A DNA stretch of 64,000 nt from Sipunculus nudus (Eukaryota > Annelida > Sipuncula > Golfingiida > Sipunculidae): assembly GCA_026874595.1 (NCBI GenBank), contig CM049306.1:13291019-13355018 (forward strand), in the 5' to 3' direction. The stretch's first letter is position 1, and every line of letters begins with the position of its first letter. This document shows, in pieces, positions 56,750 to 64,000 of this stretch. The notes beneath the pieces were generated by a model. It searched no databases, was not told where the DNA came from, and worked only from the letters and a program-made list of their open reading frames with translations. The position numbers were made by a program, and so were the translations under genes.

Positions 56750-59613
56750 TTTTAGCTCAGCTGACTATAAGTCATCTGAGCTATAGTCGTGGTCCATTGT
56801 CCGTTGTCAGTCCGTCTGTCTGTCCGTCCATCCGTCCGTCCGTCTGTCTGTCCGTCCGTCCGTCCGTCCGTCCGTAAGACTGGCACGTTTCGAAACCATT
56901 GGGACCTACGAATCTGAAATTTGGCATACAGTTAGATGTCCCCAAAATCTCCTACCATGCCAAAAATTGGGTCAATATGACTTCGTTCCTTCGAGATATT
57001 AAGGAAAAACCTCAATTTTTTATTAGAAATCTATTTTCATACTTCAGGACTGCCTAATATCAAAACCACTCATCTGGTTTTCTTCATTTTTACCATAAAT
57101 ATTCCTCTATATGGTTCCTATGTACATGCCAGAAATTAAGTCAGTATTATTTAATTTAAAAAAATTATGGGCCCAAACATGATGGACTTTGTAAAAAAAT
57201 GAGGAAAGATATTTTGTCACTTAAGACCAAAAGTGTTAAAGGTAGGAATTTTTTTCAGTAATACTACTTTAAATAATCAAAATTTAATTGTATACCAAAA
57301 ATTAGATCAAAATCTGTTAAATGTTTTTAAATATTGGCAAAAATATAAAATTGGTAATCTTAAATTTTGCCCAAGTTTGACCATGGCACGTTTTTTTTCC
57401 GGTAACTGCTGTGGATTTAATTTTCAAAGCATGTTTTTGTTACCATTTCAACTGTTAAAACAAAAAATTTGAAACCAGTTGATCAAAAACTGTAGATTTT
57501 ATTCAAGTTTTTAAGCACCATGTCACATATTGTTTACATCAAGCTAGTGTTATGCAGTTTACTAGAGCTCAGCTCCCCAGCTTCAGCTCTAAGTTCCTTA
57601 AATTTTGCATACAGTTAGATGTCCCCCAAATCCTCTACCATACTAAAAATTTGGTCACTAGGACTGCATTCCTTCGAGATATTAAGAAAAAACTTCATTT
57701 TTCCATTAAAACCCCATTGTTACACTTTTAAGTTTGCTAATATCAAAACCACTGATCTGACTTTGATAATATATAATATACATATTTTTCTATACATTCG
57801 CTATGAATATGCCAGAAATGATGTCAGTATTGTGTAATTGTTTTAAGTTCTAGGCCCAAACATAATGCACTTTGTAAAAAATCAAGAAATATATTTACTC
57901 TCTTAACATGAAAATTGCTGAAGGTACACATTTTTTGCCAGGGATATAACATTATTTAATCAAGATTCAATTGTATTCCCCAAATTAGTTCTGAATTTTT
58001 CAAATTTTAAAAGTTATTAGCATAATTATAAAATCAGTACCTTAAATTTTGCCCAACTTTGGCCATGGCATGTTTTTTCCCTGTAAGCACTGTTGATTTA
58101 ATTTTCATATCTTGCACACTTAAGGATTTTAGCTTCTAAATTCTGAAGTTATAAAAGAAATTGGTCAAAAACTAGCTTTTATGAAAGTTTTTATGAGACC
58201 ATATCACACCTTAGCTGTACTGAAGCCCCTCTTTTATGTCCCCACATTGACCTTTCAGGCCAATTATGCATGCTTGAAGCGAGGCACTCTGCAGCCAGCC
58301 AGCTCTTGGGTGGCTTCAACTGGATCTAACTGTCCAACCCCCTCCACTAGTATTTGTTTAGGCCATAAACATAACAATAAACTTTTTTTTTAATATTTGG
58401 TTTATGATAAGAACTTAAAAAAAATAAATGGAAAAGGAATTTATAGTTAATGAGTTACAGGGGGTTACCTTGCAATTACTGATCATTTATGGATCTTCCA
58501 TGGATGGCCAAAATTGTATTTCAAATGACACCATGCAGTCACCATTGGGTATTTTTCATTTCAACCATAAAAACGAAAAATAAATAATTAAAATAAATTG
58601 TTGTTTACTATTAGGGATTATATGAAGCAAGATAATGATAGACAAGGATGCAGTTGATTATATTAAATTAATCTAAATTTCCAGGTCTTTTCCAGGCCTT
58701 TAACTTGTTGGTTTATATTTATTACAAAATTAAAATAATAAATAAATATGTCAAAAATTTAAAATATTACTCAGACAAGTGTTCATTAAAGATTTTAATT
58801 TGTTTGACTTATAACTCATGGTTGTATCAGTTGTTACATGAGACTGGCTAAATAATCAAAATTTATATTGCTGGTCCTTTATTTCAGTTCATAAAATTAA
58901 ACATTCCCAACTCCAGTTTGCTCCTGGTATGATATATTGGGTGTTTTGATCCTTGGATTAATTTTAACACATGTATTAGTTTTATAGCTGAGAATACTTT
59001 TCTTTTTTTCCTGATACCATTTAAAAAAATATAAATATTCAAATTTTTCCTGTTAGTGCTGTGGATATAATTTTCACAGCATGTACACATTAACATTTCA
59101 TCTGTAAAATCTGAAATTTGAAACCAATTGATCAAAAAATCTAGATTTTATTCAAGTTTCCAGGTACCATATCTTCATTGTTTGCATCAGATCAGTATAA
59201 ATGCAGTGTACTGGGAAGTTACATAACACCTTCAGGTCTGACCTACTGCCACTGTGAGTGTCTGGGTCAGGCTGGGTCAGGCAGTAATTACCAGAGAGCC
59301 TCTCTCTCTCTCTCTCTCTCTGGCAGTCTAGGTCTCTCTTTCTCTCTCTCTCTCTCCTCTGCTTTTTCTCTTTCTTTCTCCATCTTTCTTTCTCTCTTTC
59401 TCTCTTTCTCTCTCTCTCTCTCCCCCTAATTGCCTCCCTTCCTCCCTCCATCCCATTCTGTTGACAGGTACTATAAACTAGATACATTAGCTATAAATGT
59501 TGATGCAATTTAGAAATGTGAATCAAAAACATTACAATAGAATATTTTGCATGTTTTGCATTTGCAAAAATTTCTAACTTCAGCTGAGTGCTGTGACCCA
59601 TGGGTCCCTTGTT
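56750..59613 (+). mobile_element. A-family element A7
   Basis: 5' end TTTAGCTCAGCTGACTATAA with the longest (GTCC/GTCT)n in the window (56810-56876). The first part is duplicated (TTAGATGTCCCC blocks near 56932 and 57614). A (TC)n tract lies at about 59300-59425. The end is CAGCTGAGTGCTGTGACCCA, TGGGTCCCTTG near 59613. The next C-type element abuts it directly. Confidence 0.65.
59300..59425. repeat. (TC)n / polypyrimidine microsatellite
   Basis: About 125 bp of CTCTCT/TTTCTC repeats on the plus strand. It explains the low-complexity reading frames on both strands. Confidence 0.9.
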
Positions 59614-59614
59614 T

Positions 59615-61286
59615 TATGTCCCCTCCACAAAGTGGCCAGGGCATATAGTTTTACCCATGTCCGTCATTCCATCATTTCGAAATGAAACAGTTGTACAGAC
59701 TGTTTTTTCACATTGTCTGCGATATTGGCCTGATTTTTGGTATGTAGGCAGATGACCAGTTACAGATCGGGTTTGCGTTATGTCCCAGTTGACCTACTTT
59801 TGACCATATGACGGCTCCATAACAAAGAAAATCACATGAAAAATAGAAATTTTCATGACAAATGCACATGTACAGACTTTATTTCTCAATACTTGAAGAT
59901 ATTGGCCTAATTTTTGGTGTATGGGTGCATAATAACCACTTACAGATGGAGTTCGTGTTTTATCCCAGTTGACCTATTTTTGACTGTATAACGGCTCCTT
60001 AACCTAGAAAATCTCATGAAAAATTGAAATTTTCATGATAAATGCACATGTAAGGACTTTATTTCGCAATGCTTGCAGAAATTAGCTTTATTTTGGTGTG
60101 TTGGTGCATAATGACCACTTACAGATTAAGTTTGCGTGTGTCCTGGTTGACCTTCCTTTGACTGTATGACGGCTCCAGAAAAAAAACAATTTCATGAAAA
60201 ATAGAAATTTTCATGACAAATGCACATGCAAGGCATTTTTTCACAATGCTTGCAGATATTGGCCTAATTTTAGGAGTGTATGCGCATAATGACCACTTAC
60301 AGATCGAGTTCACATTTGGACCCAGTTGACCTACTTTTGACCGTATGACGGCCCAAGAACATAGAAAATCACATGGAAAATAAAAATTTTCATGACAAAT
60401 GCACATGTACAGACTTTTATTCACAATGCTTGCAGATATTGGCCCAATTTTTGGTGCGGGGTGCATAATGACCAGTTACAGATCAAGTTCGCATTTTGTC
60501 CTGGTTTACCTACTTTTGACCGTATGACAGGTTCTGAACATAGAAAATCACATGAAAAATTGAAATTTTCATGATTAATGCACAGGTACAGACTTTTTTC
60601 ACAATGCCCGCAAATATTGGCCTAATTTTTGGTGTGTAGGCTTATAATGACATCTTAAAGATAGAGTTCCTGTTTTGTCCCAATTGACCTTCTTTTGACT
60701 GTGTGACAGCTCCTGAACCTAGAAAATATCATGAAAAATTGAAATTTTCATGATAAATGCACATGTCGGACTTTTTTTCACAGTGCCTTCGGATATAAGC
60801 CTGATTTTTGGTGTGTGGGCAGATTATGACAAGTTACAGAATGAGTTGCGTTTTGTCCTGGTTGACCTACTTTTGATCGTATGATGCCTCCTGAACATAG
60901 GAAAATTTCATGAAAAAAATTTTCCAGACAAATGCACATGTACAGACTTTTTTTTCGCAATGTCTGCAGATATTGGCCTGATTTTTGGTGTGTGGCAGCA
61001 AAATGACCACTTACAGATCAAGTTCGCATTTTGTCATGCTTTACCAACTTTTGACTGTATGACAGCTCCTGAACATAGAAAATTTTTCAAACTTTAACAA
61101 ATATTTCTAATTTGCTCCAGGCAGGGGAATTCTTGTTGTTCCGACACATCACATGACTGGTGACTGTGACTTGGTTTTGAAGGTCACACCTGAAGTAACC
61201 CTGGTGGCTTGCCGGGGGGGGGGGGGGGGGGGGGGGGGGGCTTACGGTCTGGGGATGACATGGCATCTGCGATGCCAAGAAATGTC
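59615..61286 (+). mobile_element. C-type element C3 with about 180-bp tandem units
   Basis: 5' hairpin TATGTCCCCTCCAC-AAA-GTGGCCAGGGCATA. The 3' end is CTGGGGATGACAT, hairpin GGCATC-TGC-GATGCC and CTAG, the same layout as C1. About eight units of roughly 180 bp each contain GACAAATGCACATGTACAGA and ATATTGGCCTAATTTTTGG. A 27-base G run sits near the 3' end. Confidence 0.65.
61214..61240. repeat. G27 homopolymer tract
   Basis: Twenty-seven consecutive G residues on the plus strand inside C3. G4-forming potential is strong. The exact length may be affected by sequencing or assembly. Confidence 0.85.
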
Positions 61287-61868
61287 TAGTTAAAATTATC
61301 TTTGATTTAAGAAAAGGCTACATTGGAACCACGGATATATAGTTTTTGGTGAAATACATAAATATATTTCTGTAAAAAGATGGTTGTGCACTATCAAATC
61401 AGGAATCAGCTCGTATAAATTTAGGTGTAATGTTTTCTTATCTGTTCCTAATAAACTGTACCTTCAGTACAAGATGTTTTTTTTGCTCTACAAAAAGTAT
61501 GAATAAGTGTAAGACTGTCCAGAATTTGTGTTTTTGTCATTGTTTTTGGTGATATTGCTTAAAAACATATAACTCAGTCTAGTTCACTGATTTTATTCAG
61601 TATATTCTCCATCCTCTCTTGCAGTTGTCACACACTGTTTCCAAACAATATTCAACTGTTATTGTTTATTGTTGGAAATAAGTCCTCTGCCTTTTACCAG
61701 TCTTCCTCAACAGCAAGTGTAGCCAAGTCATTTCACTGCTTTCTCCTCGAAATGCGAGTTCGTCTGAGTGAAATCTGACAATTCCTGGAAACCTACATTT
61801 GCTGATGATGTATATGTGACACAGGTACTCGGCTGCTGCAGTCTGTATTACTGTACAAGTTCAGGGTT
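61287..61868. other. MRPS26 3' UTR / intergenic DNA
   Basis: No gene was recognised. A minus-strand AATAAA (61670-61665) lies about 200 nt after the MRPS26 stop. Confidence 0.4.
61665..61670 (-). terminator. MRPS26: Candidate MRPS26 polyadenylation signal
   Basis: AATAAA on the minus strand, 199 nt beyond the stop codon. Canonical hexamer only. Confidence 0.4.
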
Positions 61869-62051
61869 TCAGACACTGGATGCTGACTGTTGTGTTTCTT
61901 GTTGGTCCTTACTTGTTGTGGCCTCTCCTTTCACTTGATAATACCTATTACCGTCTTTATCTATAGCAAAATTGTAATCTGATGTAGAGTCTAGTGCCCC
62001 TTCTATTGCTTCATCCAATGTCTCCAGTGTTATAAAATGTTTGGATGCCTC
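61869..62051 (-). CDS. MRPS26: MRPS26 terminal exon with stop
   Basis: Acceptor TTTTTTTCAG. It encodes EASKHFITLETLDEAIEGAL, DSTSDYNFAIDKDGNRYYQV and a polar tail. The stop codon is at 61871-61869. Confidence 0.92.
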   Translation of the reverse strand, partial: EASKHFITLETLDEAIEGALDSTSDYNFAIDKDGNRYYQVKGEATTSKDQQETQQSASSV

Positions 62052-63312
62052 CTGAAAAAAACAAAGATGAAAACATGAGCTCGTACACAGGTCAAATTCC
62101 ATTATAAGCACAAGGTTCGGGGCATTAAGTTGTGAAGCACTGTGAACCAGCAAGCTTAAGTGCAACCAGAGATTACACGAGATGTTTCAATAAATAATCT
62201 CACTCTGAAAATTTAAAAAGTTTATACACAAACTGTTTATTTCAATGATCATTTATGCACAGTCATGTTCATATTGTGTAGCAGGTATTTTCCTTCGGTG
62301 TATAAGTTTGTCTTTGATAATATAACAGTAATACCAACAAAAACAGTAATGCCATTCCTCCTAGTCACTGGACAAAATAACCCATGAAGGTAAACATACA
62401 ATTTCCAATCACATTTGTAACATACACAGGTATCATATTTTCTGTCACTAAATAAATATAAACATTTTGCAAACTATGTTTATGCTGCTGCATCAGAAGT
62501 ATATGCTATTTCTTTTCATGAACAATACTGAGTTATATGTACTCCTCCCTAGCACATTACAGACACAGTACACATACCAATTCCTCCTGGACCTTCAGCT
62601 GTGCCAGCCTCCTGGCCACGTTAGCCTCTGCCTCCTTCTCCATCAAGGACTGAAGCATCCTCTCCTCCTGCTCTTTCTCTTCTTGTGTCTGGCGAGCCTC
62701 CCTGGATAATTCAACAATTAGAAGACAATAATCAGACTGAAACAAAATTTACAATATACAACATATACTGAGACATGCATCAAATGTCCAACATTTAGTG
62801 AAATATACTAGGATTGACTTCATATATGCAAGGGTTGCAAACCTGTAATATTTACAAAAGGGTCAAAATTGCAATCCCTGAATAAGGCACCCTGTCCACA
62901 CAGCAGTCTTTTGTACAATGACCACAAATTTGTTTAGCTCACCTGTCTCATATGATGAATTATTCATTGAAACATGTTCATCCACCAGCGGACCTACTCT
63001 GTGCAGCCTAGTAAAGTATGAGTGAATATGTTTAACATGCGACCATTTTCAGGTTGGACAGATTCTGGTAGCATTGCAAAATTACAAATCTAGACTAAAA
63101 CAGAGGGGTTCCCCAGAACAGGAAATGTCAAACAATCAAGGTAACTGGTTTAATAAGGTATTTTCTAAACTGACCTAATTCTGGCTGTCTCCTGATTCCA
63201 TAGGTCATTTAAACCCTTGGCGGCAGCCCACTCTTCTGGTGGTGTGAAAAACTGGGAACTTGTCTTCTCTTCTTGTTTCTTGATGGCAAGAAGCTCTTCA
63301 CTTATATGTTTC
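61869..63312 (-). CDS. MRPS26: MRPS26, mitochondrial small-subunit protein mS26 (partial, last three exons)
   Basis: Exons on the minus strand: 63312-63175, 62701-62578, 62051-61869, joined in phase. The product reads KHISEELLAIKKQEE...FFTPPEEWAAAKGLNDLWNQ, then a highly charged helix (REARQTQEEKEQEERMLQSL, ANVARRLAQLKVQEEL) and EASKHFITLETLDEAIEGAL, DSTSDYNFAIDKDGNRYY. Human MRPS26 has the same layout: long coiled helix, then [30 protein letters not shown]. The protein belongs to the mitoribosomal small subunit. The N-terminal part, including the transit peptide, lies beyond position 64000. The C-terminal extension (EATTSKDQQETQQ) is polar. Convergent with TAPT1. Confidence 0.9.
62578..62701 (-). 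CDS. MRPS26: MRPS26 penultimate exon
   Basis: Acceptor TTATCCAG, donor GTATGT. It encodes the Glu/Gln/Arg-rich helix EARQTQEEKEQEERMLQSLM ... VQEEL, ending in phase 0. Confidence 0.9.
63175..63312 (-). CDS. MRPS26: MRPS26 internal exon
   Basis: Acceptor TTTGCAG, donor GTCAGT. Its 45 full codons start KHISEELLAIKK; the first base and last two bases complete split codons, the latter joining to AGG (Arg) with the next exon. Confidence 0.85.
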
Positions 63313-63374
63313 CTGCAAACACAACAAGCACATTTCATTAAAAAAAAGATATATACTTTTATAAAAAGTGAAAT

Positions 63375-63478
63375 AACATCGTTTCAAGTTTCTAGGTCCA
63401 GGGGTTACAATTTGTGTCTGGCAGACAGATAAAAGATCAATTGCTGAAGCTCCACATGACAAGTCATTTGAGCTAAAA
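63375..63478 (-). repeat. A-family 5' fragment, minus strand, in MRPS26 intron
   Basis: The reverse complement reads TTTTAGCTCAAATGACTTGT, ...GTCTGCCAGACACAAATTGTAA and CCTGGACCTAGAAACTTG, a decayed A-family 5' end. Confidence 0.45.
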
Positions 63479-64000
63479 AAAAAGAAGCAGTTATAGAACA
63501 GGTGCCACACTTCAGCTGAAGGTACTGCTTAAAGTGTGAATTACATATAATGGGGCTGGGGAGAATTGAAGGGCTATTCTTTTTAGTATTGGTGAATATG
63601 TTAATGAAAATGACATTTATTGTGACTTCCTCATCCATATTTGGACCTACAACCACCAGCTTATGAATCCTGTGTGCTACAACCTGCTCCATAGAGGATG
63701 TGTTGAAGAGAGTGTAGCAACAGGGTATTTGGGAGCATGGACCAATGGAATGATAATTTGAATATATGTAATGAAGAAAGAAAAGGCAACAGCAATGAAT
63801 ATTCATGTTTACCCCCATCAAAGCAAACACTTAGTGAGGGCTGTATATATAAATAGACTAAAATAGTAGGACGAATGGATACCAATGATAATACTTAATT
63901 ACAGTATGAGAAAAACTGTGACACCTGTAGTAACAGGGTTATATCAACTGAGGTATCTTGATTTTGCTGCTTATTTTTATCTGCTTCTTACAATCTTCAT
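63479..64000. other. MRPS26 intron, no exon recognised
   Basis: The upstream MRPS26 exon is expected farther right. I could not place one in phase here. Confidence 0.4.

Noticed and set aside
59152-59487. Arg/Glu- or Ser/Leu-rich frames on both strands
   Set aside because: Products of the (TC)n tract in A7.
63985-64000. Possible MRPS26 upstream exon end (ATGAAGATT then GTAAGA on the minus strand)
   Set aside because: The phase needed by the next exon would put a TGA in frame, and too little sequence is visible.

Overview
This is a metazoan nuclear window: spliced genes with GT-AG introns, AT-rich non-coding DNA and very dense repeats. It holds three recognisable genes. The repeats (5'-hairpin/(GTCY)n/3'-palindrome elements resembling Helentron-associated elements) and the gene sequences suggest a lophotrochozoan, most likely a mollusc. 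That taxonomic guess rests on repeat style, not on a diagnostic marker.

Genes. (1) 172-279, minus strand: first coding exon of CFAP206, a motile-cilium radial-spoke protein; the rest lies left of the window. (2) 3744-54161, plus strand: a complete TAPT1 gene (TAPT1/EMP65 family polytopic membrane protein, linked to cilia in vertebrates). I could resolve 11 coding exons whose phases all match; the joined CDS is 1,860 nt (619 codons plus stop). (3) 63312-61869, minus strand: the last three coding exons of MRPS26 (mitochondrial ribosomal protein mS26); its 5' part lies right of the window. CFAP206 and TAPT1 are head-to-head, TAPT1 and MRPS26 tail-to-tail. The CFAP206-TAPT1 interval carries two RFX X-box-like motifs.

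Introns. TAPT1 introns are 21.3, 1.4, 6.7, 0.5, 11.9, 0.4, 4.4, 0.5, 0.4 and 1.0 kb. The long ones are long because of transposons. I name four repeat families here. A begins with a hairpin around AGCTCAGCTGAC, then (GTCC/GTCT)n, and ends CAGCTGAGC...GACCCATGGGTCCCTTG+T. B begins GTATCCGCCAAAAC and ends with the inverse motif, a hairpin and CTAG+T. C begins GTATCGCCAGAC and ends with its inverse, hairpin GGCACC-TGC-GGTGCC and CTAG+T. D begins TTAGCGAACCTG and ends CAGGTTCGC, hairpin GGCCT-GT-AGGCC, TTG+T. All share one architecture and carry internal tandem units. Intron 5 is about 97% one nest: A contains D, which contains A, which contains B. Paralogous uninterrupted copies elsewhere in the window confirm several insertions.

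Other mobile DNA: a hAT derivative with a perfect 8-bp target duplication (20096-21145), pogo/Tigger-like elements with TA duplications (21214-24788, 27485-30588, MITE 39660-39841, probably 5413-11596), a LINE reverse-transcriptase pseudogene (17700-18180), tRNA-derived SINE pieces, foldback/MITE elements and microsatellites. I saw no rRNA, intact tRNA gene, CRISPR array or intact transposase.
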